64,000 nucleotides of DNA from contig NZ_CP024608.1 of assembly GCF_002752675.1 (NCBI RefSeq), positions 7,316,001 to 7,380,000 on the forward strand, written 5' to 3'. The notes under the pieces were generated by a model that had not been told where the DNA came from, ran no database searches, and saw only the letters and a program-made list of their open reading frames with translations. Made by a program: the position numbers and the translations under genes. Source of the stretch: Massilia violaceinigra (GTDB lineage: Bacteria > Pseudomonadota > Gammaproteobacteria > Burkholderiales > Burkholderiaceae_D). Positions 44,690-53,880 of this stretch are shown here, piece after piece. How positions within the stretch are numbered: the stretch's first letter is position 1; the number at the start of each line of letters is the position of its first letter.

Positions 44690-45396
44690 TTTCCGGCAGG
44701 TTTGGCAGGTGCTTTGGCTGGCGCGGCGGCAGGGCCCGCCTTTTCTTTCTGGGCCTTGGCCACCAGCGCATCGAGGGTTTGCCCGATCGCCGGGTATTGC
44801 GTGGCGTTGCTCAGACCCGGATTGGCGTCGCCGATGAGCGATGGCGAGGTCATGAGACGGCCATCGATCACGATGCTGGGCGCACTGTCGACCTTATAGT
44901 TCTGGATCAGTTGCGGTGCGCTTTTCAGCTTGGTCAGCACGCCGAACGAATTCCAGTATTCCATGAACTTGGCCTGGTCGATGCCCTGCTTCGGAATCCA
45001 CTCGAGAATGGTGGCGTCCTTGTTCAGGCGAACGCGCTCGACGTGGAAGGCACGCAGCACTTTCGGATGCATTTCTTCGCCCTTGCCCATCGCTTCGAGC
45101 GTCAGGTGCAAATGCGCTTCCGGATCGTTGTTGCTGGAAGCGAAGTGCACGCGCCGGAACAGGATATTGTCACCCTGCTTTTTGACCCAGTCGGCCAGGT
45201 GCGGTTCGAACGCATTGCAAGCCGGGCAGTGGTACATGAAAAACTCGATGACTTCGATTTTCTTACCGACCGACTTGGTCGGCTGCGGACTTGCCAGCGT
45301 GACAAACTCGGCGCCCTCTTTCGGGTCAAGGGGCGAAGCGAACGCCGTGCTGGCGGCCAGACTGGCCACGGCCAGAGCAATACGCAGGAAACGCAT
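44686..45396 (-). CDS. dsbA: Thiol:disulfide interchange protein DsbA
   Basis: 236 aa. Signal peptide (to FASP), active site CPAC in FFMYHCPACNAFEPH near 57, and cis-Pro in VDSAPSIVIDG near 172. It oxidises cysteines in periplasmic proteins. The active-site pair is CPAC rather than the E. coli CPHC. An Ala/Pro/Lys-rich tail of about 20 residues (AAPAKAPAKPAGK) extends past the fold. A small membrane protein follows in overlap. DsbB is not in the window. Confidence 0.92.
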   Translation of the reverse strand: MRFLRIALAVASLAASTAFASPLDPKEGAEFVTLASPQPTKSVGKKIEVIEFFMYHCPACNAFEPHLADWVKKQGDNILFRRVHFASSNNDPEAHLHLTLEAMGKGEEMHPKVLRAFHVERVRLNKDATILEWIPKQGIDQAKFMEYWNSFGVLTKLKSAPQLIQNYKVDSAPSIVIDGRLMTSPSLIGDANPGLSNATQYPAIGQTLDALVAKAQKEKAGPAAAPAKAPAKPAGK

Positions 45397-45547
45397 AAAT
45401 ATCCTTCATGTTAAGTTGAGACGACGATCGCGAGATTACCACTTTTTGCGGCAGGTCTCAGTCCAGGGACCCGCATTTTACATTGCGTTGCATATGCGTT
45501 AACGCTACAGGCACCGTCAGCTCCGTAGTCAGCGTGTAAACGCAGGC

Positions 45548-46426
45548 CTACCTGCGGCGTTGACGCGCCAGTTCAAGTTTTTCGCACAGGATGGCGGCAC
45601 CGTCGGGCAGGCGCGGTCCGGCCCGGGTCAGCAATTCGCCATCCAGGGTGAACAGATTGCCCTTTTGCACCGCCAGCAGGGTTGTATACGGCGCCCAGAT
45701 CGCCAAACCCTGTTCCGAGGCGTCGTAGGGCGTGCTGCCGACGATCGCCTCCGGATTGGCCTGCAACACCGCCTCGACGCCGACCGAAGGCGCCTTGACC
45801 GCCAGCGCGGCGAAAATATTCTCGCCGCCGCACAGGCGAATCGCATCGCTGGCGACATGCTGGCCATTGAGGGTGTACAGCGGCTTTTCCCACACCTGGT
45901 AAAACACCTTGACCGGCGGCCGCTTGCTGTAGCGCGCCTCCAGCGCCGCGATGCGGGCGCGGAACGACGCGGCCGCTGCCTGCGCCACCGTCCCGGTACC
46001 GAGCAGCTGGCCGAAACGCAGCATGCTGCCGGCCACCTGGTCCATCCGCGCCGGCTCGCTGTAAAACATCGGAATGCCGAGCTGGCGCAGCTGCTCCAAT
46101 TGGCGCGCCGTATTCCCGCTCTGCCAGACCACCAGCAGGTCGGGTTTCAGCGCCAGCACCCGTTCCATGTCGATCTGGCTGTTGTCGCCGACAAGGGGAA
46201 TGGTTCGGGCGGCCGGCGGATAGTCGCTGTAGCTCATCGCCCCGACGATGCGCGCGCCGCCACCGGCCGCGAACAGCAGCTCGGTGACGTGCGGCGCCAT
46301 CGACACGACGCGCTGCGCCGGCGCGGCCAGCACCACGCGCCGGCCGGCGTCGTCCACCACCGTGATGGCGGCGCCGGCCAGACCGGCCCACAGGGCCAGC
46401 ACGGCGAAGACGAGGCGCTGGCGCAT
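45548..46426 (-). CDS. btuF: Cobalamin ABC transporter substrate-binding protein
   Basis: 292 aa. Signal peptide (to AGAA), then the class III periplasmic binding fold: RVVSMAPHVTELLFAAGGG, GDNSQIDMERVLALKPDLLVVW and VFYQVWEKPLYTLNGQH. Its ATG overlaps the stop of the TonB-dependent receptor (ATGA), and the pair lies behind a cobalamin riboswitch, so vitamin B12 binding is well supported. BtuC and BtuD are not adjacent; dsbA follows instead. Confidence 0.88.
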   Translation of the reverse strand: MRQRLVFAVLALWAGLAGAAITVVDDAGRRVVLAAPAQRVVSMAPHVTELLFAAGGGARIVGAMSYSDYPPAARTIPLVGDNSQIDMERVLALKPDLLVVWQSGNTARQLEQLRQLGIPMFYSEPARMDQVAGSMLRFGQLLGTGTVAQAAAASFRARIAALEARYSKRPPVKVFYQVWEKPLYTLNGQHVASDAIRLCGGENIFAALAVKAPSVGVEAVLQANPEAIVGSTPYDASEQGLAIWAPYTTLLAVQKGNLFTLDGELLTRAGPRLPDGAAILCEKLELARQRRR

Positions 46427-48429
46427 CAGAAGTCGTAGCGCGCCGAGACCTTGACCTGGCGCCCGTCGCTCGGATAAATGCCGCTGTTGCAGCCGTAGGC
46501 ATTGCTGGTGTAGCGCTTGTCGGCCAGGTTCAGGCCCGCCACCGCGAATTCCCAGGCGCCGACCTGGAGCGCGTAACGCGCATCGAACGTGGTGCTTGAT
46601 GCCATGCGCACGCCGCAGGTGTTGGCGAAGTCGGCGCCAAAACGCTGGCTGCCGGCCCATTGAGCGCCGATGTCGGCGCTGTGGCCATTGCCCGGCACCC
46701 AGGCCAGGCGCGCCGAGACCACGTTCTTCGGTACCAGCACCATTTCGCGCCCGGCGTTCGGGCCGCCGGTGAAGCGGGCCAGCACGTGCTGCCAGTTGCC
46801 GCTCACGCGCCAGTCGCGCGCGATGCGGGCGTGGACATCGAGCTCCACGCCTTTGCGCTCGGTCGGGTCGAGGTTGGTGTTGGCGCCGTAGCCGCCGTTC
46901 ACGGTCGGGTCGTAGAAAATCTCGTTGCGCAGCTGATGGCGGAACACGCGCCCGTTCGCGCCCATGGCCGCATCGCCGTAAGCGACGCCCAGTTCCAGGT
47001 CGCGCGAGGTTTGCGGCGCCAGCACGGCGGAGGAGGAACGGTAGCCGTTCTCGTCGACGTTGGCCACGCGGTAGCTGCGCCCGGCCTTGGCGTACAGGTT
47101 TACCATCGGCATGACGTTGGCGCTGCCCTGCACTTCCCAGGCGTTGAGGGTGGTCTTGCTGGCATACGGTGCGGCGTAGGCGCGCTCGTCGGTGGCATCC
47201 TTCTCGAAGCGTTCGCGGCGCGCGCCGACAGCCACGCGGGCTTTGTGCGCACCGCCGAACTTGAGTTCATCGCGCACGTACAGTGCCCGCGATTTCTGCG
47301 TGGCGTCGGCGTTCGAGTAGTCCGACTCGGTCACGCGCGACCACGTGACAAGGTCCACGCCAGCCACCAGCTCATTGAGCATGCCGCCCATTTGCGCAAG
47401 GTGGCGCAGGCGCGGCGAGAACTGGGTCTGGGCGCTGTCGTAGGTCGACTTCGAGGCTGCGCGCACGCCCTCGAAGGTGTAGAAATAGGTGGAACGGACG
47501 GTGCGCTCGCGGCGCGACAGTTCGGCGGCCAGGTCGACGCTGCCGACGCGCTGCTCCACGAACGCGGTCACGCGGTCCGAATCGAGCGAGCCCACATCGT
47601 CGGGCGTGCTGGCCTGGCGCGGATTGTCGCGGAACTGCTGCATGCTCAGGGCACCCGGCAGGTCCGATTCCTGGCGCGCGCGGTCGTAGCGCAGGCCGGC
47701 GCGGCCGCCCTGGTACGCCCACTGGGCGCCGCCGCTGAAGGTATCGAGCTCGAAGCTGTTATGGTCGCGGTAATTGTCGGTGCGCTGGCTGCCGACCGAG
47801 GCGTCGAGCGCGAACCCGTTCCACGACTGGGCCACGGCGGCGCGCAGGTCGCGCAGGTTGAACTGGCCGGCTTCGGCGCGCAGCATGCCGCGCCGGCCAT
47901 TGGCCTCGGGACGGCGCGTGACGATGTGGATCACGCCGCCGGTGGCGCCTTCGCCATACAGCACGCTGGCGCCGCCGCGGATGATTTCGATGCGCTCGAC
48001 AGTCTCGATCGGGATCGACGACAGGGTCGCATTGCTCAATTCACTTTCGGACATGCGCACGCCGTCCAGCGTGACCACCATGTTCTGGCTGCTGTTGGTG
48101 CCGAAGCCGCGCAGGTCGAGGCTGAAATCGGGCGAGCCGTCCAAGCTCTGGCGGCCGTACACGCCGCCGATCTGGCGGATGGCCTGGTTGACGTCGGCCG
48201 CGCCGGCGCGGCGGATGTCGTCGGCGCTGATGACGGTCGCGCCGATCGGGGCCAGCGCCGGGTCGCTGGCAAAGCGGGCGCCGGTCACGGTCACGGCGGG
48301 CAGGGTCTGGGCCTGGGCTTGGCCATCGGCGGCCAGCGCGGTGCTGGACATGAAACACAGGGACAGGGCGGAAACCAGCGCGAGCGGCCTGGCGGAGAGC
48401 GCGCGGCGCGGCGATACTGCAGAAATCAT
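46426..48429 (-). CDS. btuB: TonB-dependent cobalamin receptor
   Basis: 667 aa from the ATG at 48429. A signal peptide (to ALAA), a TonB box region (LPAVTVTG), a plug domain (IGGVYGRQSLDGSPDFSLDLRGFG and RIEIIRGGASVLYGEGATGGVIHIVT), and a 22-strand barrel ending in VKVSARYDF, the aromatic outer-membrane terminus. The cobalamin riboswitch upstream and overlapping btuF identify the ligand as a corrinoid. Confidence 0.92.
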   Translation of the reverse strand: MISAVSPRRALSARPLALVSALSLCFMSSTALAADGQAQAQTLPAVTVTGARFASDPALAPIGATVISADDIRRAGAADVNQAIRQIGGVYGRQSLDGSPDFSLDLRGFGTNSSQNMVVTLDGVRMSESELSNATLSSIPIETVERIEIIRGGASVLYGEGATGGVIHIVTRRPEANGRRGMLRAEAGQFNLRDLRAAVAQSWNGFALDASVGSQRTDNYRDHNSFELDTFSGGAQWAYQGGRAGLRYDRARQESDLPGALSMQQFRDNPRQASTPDDVGSLDSDRVTAFVEQRVGSVDLAAELSRRERTVRSTYFYTFEGVRAASKSTYDSAQTQFSPRLRHLAQMGGMLNELVAGVDLVTWSRVTESDYSNADATQKSRALYVRDELKFGGAHKARVAVGARRERFEKDATDERAYAAPYASKTTLNAWEVQGSANVMPMVNLYAKAGRSYRVANVDENGYRSSSAVLAPQTSRDLELGVAYGDAAMGANGRVFRHQLRNEIFYDPTVNGGYGANTNLDPTERKGVELDVHARIARDWRVSGNWQHVLARFTGGPNAGREMVLVPKNVVSARLAWVPGNGHSADIGAQWAGSQRFGADFANTCGVRMASSTTFDARYALQVGAWEFAVAGLNLADKRYTSNAYGCNSGIYPSDGRQVKVSARYDF

Positions 48430-48456
48430 GATGTCGTCTTCAGAAAATAGAGTCCT

Positions 48457-48476
48457 GGCTTGCGTCCCCGCAAGCC
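48457..48476 (-). terminator. Hairpin in the riboswitch expression platform
   Basis: On the minus strand GGCTTGCG, loop GGGA and CGCAAGCC form an 8-bp stem, followed by AGGACTCTATTTTCTG. It lies between the aptamer and btuB and could be a terminator controlled by ligand. Confidence 0.5.
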
Positions 48477-48519
48477 GGATTGCACGGACAGAGGCGCGCT
48501 GCGCGGCATCGTGTCCACC

Positions 48520-48645
48520 TGTTTTGGCCGGTATCCGGGCTTGCAAGGCGTCAGGAACGACGGCTTGCAGTACCGTTGCGGGGGCAGCACACTGCGTGTT
48601 TCCCGTTTAACTGCCGGCGTGAAGTCGCGGGCGGGCACCAAAACT
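48520..48645 (-). ncRNA. Cobalamin (B12) riboswitch
   Basis: On the minus strand the aptamer runs from GGTGCCCG through AAACGGGAAACACG and GTGTGCTGCCCCCGCAACGG to AAGCCCGGATACCGGCC, the B12 box (48526-48542). These are the conserved elements of the class. TATAAT (48651-48656 on the plus strand) is a -10 box just upstream. With bound B12 it would lower btuB-btuF expression. Confidence 0.95.
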
Positions 48646-48774
48646 GCGCCATTATAATCGGAGTCGCCATCCGGACCGCGGCCCGGCGGGCGTTGTGGCA
48701 TGCTGTGCGGCTGGCCGGCTGCCCACCAGTATGGCCCATTACCAATCGAAGCGCCCGATGGCGCAGGAGAATGC

Positions 48775-50859
48775 ATGCAAGCGCGTACCCGAACCATGGC
48801 CCAGAGGGCGCTCCTGCTGGCGGCAGCGGCCATCGCCGGGGCCGAGCTGATGGCGCAGGCCGACATCACCATCACGCCGATTCCGGAACCGGTGACCGAC
48901 GTCGGCATCGGCTTCGCCATGCCCTCGGCCAGCGCGGTGAGCGTGCCGAGCGCCCCGCACGCGTGGGGCGGTCCGCGCAGCGGCAGCGAAGCGACCCTGT
49001 CGGACCGCGTGGTCGACTACCGGATCGAAGCGACGCTCGACCCGATTGCGCACACGGTCGACGGCAAGCAGAAACTCACCTGGCGCAACCGCAGCAAGGA
49101 GACCGTGCGCAGCGTCTACCTGCACCTGTACATGAACGCCTTCAAAAACGCCGGCAGCACCTTCTTCACCGAGCAGCGCGCATCCGGCTACAACGCCACC
49201 ATCGCCCCCGGCGAATGGGGCCATATCACCCTGCGCAGCGTGACCCAGGGCGGCGCCAGGGTGGACTGGTCATTCGTCCATCCCGACAACGGCCCCGCCA
49301 CCGACGAGACGGTGGTGCGCTTCGACCTGCCGGCGCCGGTGGCGCCCGGAGCTTCCACCAGCTTCGACATCGCTTTCCTGACCCAGTTGCCGCGCGTGGT
49401 GGCCAGCACCGGCCATGTCGGCAGCTTTCACCTGGTGGGCCAGTGGTTCCCCAAGATCGGGGTGCTGGAGCTGCCGGGCGAACGCGGTGCCACCAGGGCG
49501 CGCTGGAACGTGCATGAATATCACCACGAGACCGAGTTCTACGCCGACTTCGGCCGCTTCGATGTCAAGCTCACCGCGCCCAAGACCTACACCGTGGGCG
49601 CCACCGGCGAACTGCAGGGGCCACCGGTGGAACGGGGCGGCATGCTCACGCACCACTACGTGCAGGGCGACGTCCACGATTTCGCCTGGACCGCCGACAA
49701 TCGCACGGCGCCGCCCCTGCGCGGTACCTGGAGCGCGCCGGGCAGCCCGCAGGTTGCGCTGTCGGTACTGTTCCCGCCCGACCGCGCGGCCAGCGCCGCG
49801 CCGGCGCTGAAAGCTGCCACCGAGGCGCTGACCTATTATTCGACAACGCTCGGACCGTATCCGTACAAGACGCTGACCATCGTGATCCCGCCGCTGAACG
49901 CCGACAACGCCGGCGCCATGGAGTACCCGACCTTCATCACCGTCAACGGTTACGACAAGGTGGTGCCGCGCACGGCCACCGCCTTCGACATTGATCTCGT
50001 CACGATCCACGAAGTCGGCCACAGTTACTTCCACGGCATCCTGGCGTCGAACGAGACTGAAGAACCGATGCTCGACGAAGGCTTGAACGAATTCTGGAAC
50101 CATCGCATGCTGCGCGACACCGGCAAGGACGCGTATCTTGGACCGCCGCTGCTCGCGGCACTGGGCATCGCGCCGGGGTTCAAGGGCTTCGACGTCGAGC
50201 GTTATGACACCGTGCCCGCCGAACCGGCGGAACCGCTCGGACAGAACGCCCACATGCGCAAGCAGGGCATTGGCCCGGTGTACGTGCGCAGCGCCACCGT
50301 GCTGCGCGACCTGGAGGCACGCATCGGCAAGGAGGCAACCGGGCGCGCCTTCAAGGAATACTACCGGCGCTGGAAGTTCCGTCATCCGAGCATCGCCGAT
50401 CTGCGCGAGACGCTGGCCGAGGTGAGCGGCCAGCGCGCCGCCGTCCACGCCGCGTTCGCGCAGCAGGTGTACGGCACGGCCAGCGTGGACGACCGCATTG
50501 CGCACTTCGCGAGCGAGGCGGAGGCGTCGGCCAAGGCCGGCGGCGCGGGCGCGTGGCGCACCAGCGTCACCCTGGAGCGGCGCGGGGCGCCGGTCGCGCA
50601 GACCGTGGTGGTCAAATTCGCCGACGGCGGCAGCGAAACCGTGGTGTGGGACGACCAGCAGCGCACGCGCACCTTCAGCTGGGTCAAGCCGGTCAAGGCG
50701 GTATCGGCCGAACTCGACCCGAGCCGCCTGCACTACCTCGACGCCAGCAAGCTCGATGACAGCCGCACGCTGGAACCGGACCGCAGCGCCGCGCGCCGCT
50801 GGGCCGGCGACCTGGCGGCGATGTTCAGCATCCTCTTTTCCCTGATTGCGACCGTGTGA
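48775..50859 (+). CDS. M1-family metallopeptidase
   Basis: 694 aa from the ATG at 48775, preceded by AGGAG. Zinc site HEVGH with the third ligand Glu 18 residues on (LDEGLNEFW), and the substrate-binding GAMEYP motif before it. An N-terminal hydrophobic segment (ALLLAAAAIAGAELMA) looks like a signal peptide, so periplasmic. It would cut amino-terminal residues from peptides. Its stop overlaps the next gene as ATGA. The region upstream to 48660 shows no clear promoter. Confidence 0.88.
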   Translation: MQARTRTMAQRALLLAAAAIAGAELMAQADITITPIPEPVTDVGIGFAMPSASAVSVPSAPHAWGGPRSGSEATLSDRVVDYRIEATLDPIAHTVDGKQKLTWRNRSKETVRSVYLHLYMNAFKNAGSTFFTEQRASGYNATIAPGEWGHITLRSVTQGGARVDWSFVHPDNGPATDETVVRFDLPAPVAPGASTSFDIAFLTQLPRVVASTGHVGSFHLVGQWFPKIGVLELPGERGATRARWNVHEYHHETEFYADFGRFDVKLTAPKTYTVGATGELQGPPVERGGMLTHHYVQGDVHDFAWTADNRTAPPLRGTWSAPGSPQVALSVLFPPDRAASAAPALKAATEALTYYSTTLGPYPYKTLTIVIPPLNADNAGAMEYPTFITVNGYDKVVPRTATAFDIDLVTIHEVGHSYFHGILASNETEEPMLDEGLNEFWNHRMLRDTGKDAYLGPPLLAALGIAPGFKGFDVERYDTVPAEPAEPLGQNAHMRKQGIGPVYVRSATVLRDLEARIGKEATGRAFKEYYRRWKFRHPSIADLRETLAEVSGQRAAVHAAFAQQVYGTASVDDRIAHFASEAEASAKAGGAGAWRTSVTLERRGAPVAQTVVVKFADGGSETVVWDDQQRTRTFSWVKPVKAVSAELDPSRLHYLDASKLDDSRTLEPDRSAARRWAGDLAAMFSILFSLIATV

Positions 50860-51728
50860 TGATCTCCTCCCCTGCCTTTTCGATTGCAGCGGCGGCGCGC
50901 GCGGCGCTGCAATGGCGCCTGCTGCTGCTGTGGGCCTTGTGGATGCTGGTGCCGACGCTGATCATGGCGCTGCCGGCGTGGCATCTGCTGTCGTCGAACC
51001 TCGATTATTCGGTGCACGCGGCGGCGCTGGCGCGCGCGCTCGACATGACCGCCGTCAGCGATCTGCTGGACGTGCACGGGCGCCATCAGGCGGTATTCAC
51101 CCAGGCCGGCAGCATCGCGCTGGGCGTCACGCTGCTCATTTCGCCGCTGTTGTCCGGCATGGTGGCGACGGCCGCGCGCGCGCCGCAGGCACCCGGCTTT
51201 TCGGCCCTCACGCGCGGCGGCATGGCGTACTATGCGCCCATGCTGCGCATGCTGGCGTGGGGCGCGGTGCCGCTCGGCGCGGCCTTCATGGCCGGCTCAA
51301 GGGCGGTCGATGCCGCATCCGCCTACGCCGGCAAGGTCGTCACGACCGGCGAGGCCGCGCTGCCGATGATGCTGGCGCAGGCGCTCATGGTGCTGCTCAT
51401 CGGGCTGGTGACCGTTTCGCTCGACGCCGGCCGCGCTTTCCTGACGCACGACCAGCGCCAACGCTCCGCTCTTGCGGCGTGGTGGTCGGGCTGCAAGCTG
51501 CTGGCGCGCCACCCGCTGGCCGCGCTGGGCACGTACGTCGTCATCAGCCTCGTCGGCCTCGGCCTGGCCGGCCTGTTGTCGCTGCTGCGCGCGAACACGG
51601 CGGGCGTCGATGTCCTGGGGTTTACGGGTGCCCTGCTGCTCACGCAGGCGGCCGTGGTCACCATCGGCTGGATGCGCAGCGCGCGCCTGTTTGCGCTGAT
51701 CGGCCTGGTGCGCGCCCGCGCGACTTGA
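50856..51728 (+). CDS. Multi-pass membrane protein of unknown function
   Basis: 290 aa, six likely helices (for example LLLLWALWMLVPTLIMALPAW, SIALGVTLLISPLLSGMVA, TYVVISLVGLGLAGLLSLL). Overlaps the peptidase stop by 4 bp, so the two are probably made together and may work as a pair. I do not recognise the family. Confidence 0.75.
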   Translation: MMISSPAFSIAAAARAALQWRLLLLWALWMLVPTLIMALPAWHLLSSNLDYSVHAAALARALDMTAVSDLLDVHGRHQAVFTQAGSIALGVTLLISPLLSGMVATAARAPQAPGFSALTRGGMAYYAPMLRMLAWGAVPLGAAFMAGSRAVDAASAYAGKVVTTGEAALPMMLAQALMVLLIGLVTVSLDAGRAFLTHDQRQRSALAAWWSGCKLLARHPLAALGTYVVISLVGLGLAGLLSLLRANTAGVDVLGFTGALLLTQAAVVTIGWMRSARLFALIGLVRARAT

Positions 51729-51784
51729 TAAAGAGCGCGCGCGCCCCTATATTGAATAGATAAACCACCGATTGGAGCGCCGCC

Positions 51785-52603
51785 ATGAACCATCGCCTGC
51801 CGACCTATTTCGTCTCCCACGGGGGCGGGCCGTGGCCGTTCATGAAGGAGCAGTACGGCGAGACCTACGACGTGCTGGAAGCGTCGCTGGTGGACATCCG
51901 GCGCCAGATCGGCGACGTCAAGCCGGCCGCGGTGCTGGTCATTTCCGGTCACTGGGAAGAAAAGGAGCTGATGCTGTCGTCCGGCGCGCAGCCGCCGATG
52001 ATTTACGATTACGGCGGCTTTCCGGCCCATACCTACCAGATCAAATACCCTGCGCCAGGCTCGCCGCAACTGACGCAACGCGCCGCCGCCCTGCTGACAG
52101 CGGCCGGCCACGCGGTGTCGCTCGATCCGCAGCGCGGCTTCGATCACGGGACGTTTTCGATGCTGTATCCGGTCTATCCGCAGGCCGATGTGCCGGTGGT
52201 GCAGCTGTCGCTCCTGCACGGCTTCGATCCGCTCACGCACGTGAAGATCGGGCGCGCGCTGGCGCCGCTGCGCGATGAAGGGGTGCTCATTATCGGCAGT
52301 GGCCTGAGCTACCATAACCTGCACCAGTTCGGGCCGGAAGGCCGGCTCGCCTCGCACCAGTTCGACGACTGGCTGCAGATGGTGCTCAAGCTGCCGCCGT
52401 CGGAGCGCACCACCGCCCTGCTGCACTGGGGCCAGGCGCCGTATGCGCGCAACGCCCACCCGCGCGAAGAGCATCTGCTGCCGCTGATGGTGGCGCTGGG
52501 CGCGGCCGAATCGGAGGATGCGGCCTGCGTGTATCACGAAGATGAATTTTTCGGCCACCTGGCCGTGTCGAGTTTTCGCTTCGGGGAACCGGTGGCGCCG
52601 TAA
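51785..52603 (+). CDS. LigB/DODA-type extradiol dioxygenase
   Basis: 272 aa, cytosolic. Opening PTYFVSHGGGPWPF carries a metal-binding His near 12; SGHWEEKE a second His near 56; GFDHGTFSML near 120 and HPREEHLLPL near 228 complete the class III extradiol site. YgiD/DODA relatives open DOPA-type rings. A cluster of other aromatic genes is not nearby, so the substrate is open. The 56-bp gap from the membrane protein allows a separate start of transcription. Confidence 0.9.
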   Translation: MNHRLPTYFVSHGGGPWPFMKEQYGETYDVLEASLVDIRRQIGDVKPAAVLVISGHWEEKELMLSSGAQPPMIYDYGGFPAHTYQIKYPAPGSPQLTQRAAALLTAAGHAVSLDPQRGFDHGTFSMLYPVYPQADVPVVQLSLLHGFDPLTHVKIGRALAPLRDEGVLIIGSGLSYHNLHQFGPEGRLASHQFDDWLQMVLKLPPSERTTALLHWGQAPYARNAHPREEHLLPLMVALGAAESEDAACVYHEDEFFGHLAVSSFRFGEPVAP

Positions 52604-52617
52604 CAGCGCCACCGGTT
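52587..52617. terminator. Hairpin across the dioxygenase stop, between convergent genes
   Basis: AACCGGTGGCGC and GCGCCACCGGTT pair perfectly (12 bp) around a 7-base loop that holds the TAA stop. It ends 14 bp from the convergent expansin stop. No T tract follows, so factor-independent termination is uncertain. Confidence 0.45.
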
Positions 52618-52630
52618 CGACCAAGCCTCG

Positions 52631-53692
52631 TCAGAACTGGTTGCTGTCCTTGACCACCAAACCGCCCTGGGGCTCGGGCAGCGATTGCATCAGGGTGGCG
52701 CCACCAAGACCGGTGATGCGAACCTGCATCGGGCCTGCGGCAATCGGGTTCGGATAAACGAAGTAATTGTACTCTTCGCGCTTGACGGCGATCCAGTTGG
52801 CGCTGCCGTTCGGCCGGATCTCGAGTTTCGTGATCGGCAGGCGGTGATTGAGCACCTGGATGCCCTGCCAGTAGATCGTGCTGCCTTCCTTGAAACGATA
52901 GCTGACTGTACCCGTCGTGTCGCCGGCCACCACATACCAGCTGATCGGCACCCTGCCGGCCGACTTCTCGGCCACCTTGACGAAAGCCTGCTCGCTCAGG
53001 TCAACGTCACCCGGTTTGCACTCCGGGCAGCGGTCGGTGATCCGCACCGTGACCTTGCCTTTGGGACCGGTGACGACGATGTACTCGCCGCACGCCCCGC
53101 TGTTGGCGTAATCCGTCTGGTTCATTGCGGCGACCATCAGGTTGCCGGGACTGGCGTCGTAGCTGCAGTTGCCCTCGCCCGTTGCGCCGTAAAAGGTGCC
53201 TTCGCCCTTGTAGACTGGCGAGAGCGCGCCTGTCGGCGTAGGCGTAGGTGTCGGTGTAGGCGTAGGCGTCGGTGTCGGTGTCGGAGTCGGTGTCGGTGTC
53301 GGTGTCGGTGTTGGTGTCGGAGTAGGCGTCGGTGTTGGAGTAGGCGTCGGCGTGACGGCATCCGTCGCGCAAAAGCCGATCGACTCAATCGATGACTTGC
53401 CCTGGATGATCTTGTTCCAATCGAGCCCGCCGCTGAACACGATGGCGCCGCCGGACTGCTTGCCGACCGCGTTCCACAGCGATGTCACGGTGCCCCGTAC
53501 CGGGAGCGAACCGCTCCACTGGACCGCCTCCGCATTCGGATTGGACACCTTGACGATGGCACAGTAACCGCCCGCCCACGGATTGTTGACGACGTATGTC
53601 AGCGACACCGGCAATGCCGCCTGTGCTGAGGTGGCAAACAGGCCGGCGACGATGGTTTGACAGATGACGGTGGAACGCAGCGTGAATCGCAT
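52631..53692 (-). CDS. Expansin-like secreted protein with N-terminal carbohydrate-binding-like domain
   Basis: 353 aa. Signal peptide (to AQA, 25); an N-terminal CBM2-like domain ([18 protein letters not shown] and [12 protein letters not shown]); a Thr-Pro linker of about 45 residues; then an expansin pair. Domain 1 has [30 protein letters not shown] and [18 protein letters not shown] with the key Asp; domain 2 is beta-sandwich-like ([17 protein letters not shown]). It resembles Bacillus EXLX1, which loosens plant cell wall without hydrolysis. It would act outside the cell. No cellulase is adjacent. Confidence 0.88.
   Translation of the reverse strand: MRFTLRSTVICQTIVAGLFATSAQAALPVSLTYVVNNPWAGGYCAIVKVSNPNAEAVQWSGSLPVRGTVTSLWNAVGKQSGGAIVFSGGLDWNKIIQGKSSIESIGFCATDAVTPTPTPTPTPTPTPTPTPTPTPTPTPTPTPTPTPTPTPTPTGALSPVYKGEGTFYGATGEGNCSYDASPGNLMVAAMNQTDYANSGACGEYIVVTGPKGKVTVRITDRCPECKPGDVDLSEQAFVKVAEKSAGRVPISWYVVAGDTTGTVSYRFKEGSTIYWQGIQVLNHRLPITKLEIRPNGSANWIAVKREEYNYFVYPNPIAAGPMQVRITGLGGATLMQSLPEPQGGLVVKDSNQF
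53225..53357. repeat. Hexamer microsatellite encoding the expansin Thr-Pro linker
   Basis: The plus strand is a run of GGCGTN, GGTGTN and AGTN-type hexamers. It is the same kind of tract as at 40925-41080, in an unrelated gene. Confidence 0.8.
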
Positions 53693-53880
53693 TCGGACTC
53701 CATTTCGGTTGAAGTAATCGGTTCGCGCCAGAGCAGGCGCAGGCAGGCGACGAATTCATCAACCGGGAGTCCGGGGGTTCGGATATCCGTTCAGTCAACC
53801 ATCGGCCGCCGCTGAAATCGTTTGCACGACCCATGCATTAGGCTTCATAGTTGAACAAAAGTCAATGCAATGCTGCCGCT

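Noticed and set aside
46660..48450. Long plus-strand frame opposite btuB
   Set aside because: Composition bias only; btuB has plug, barrel and riboswitch evidence.
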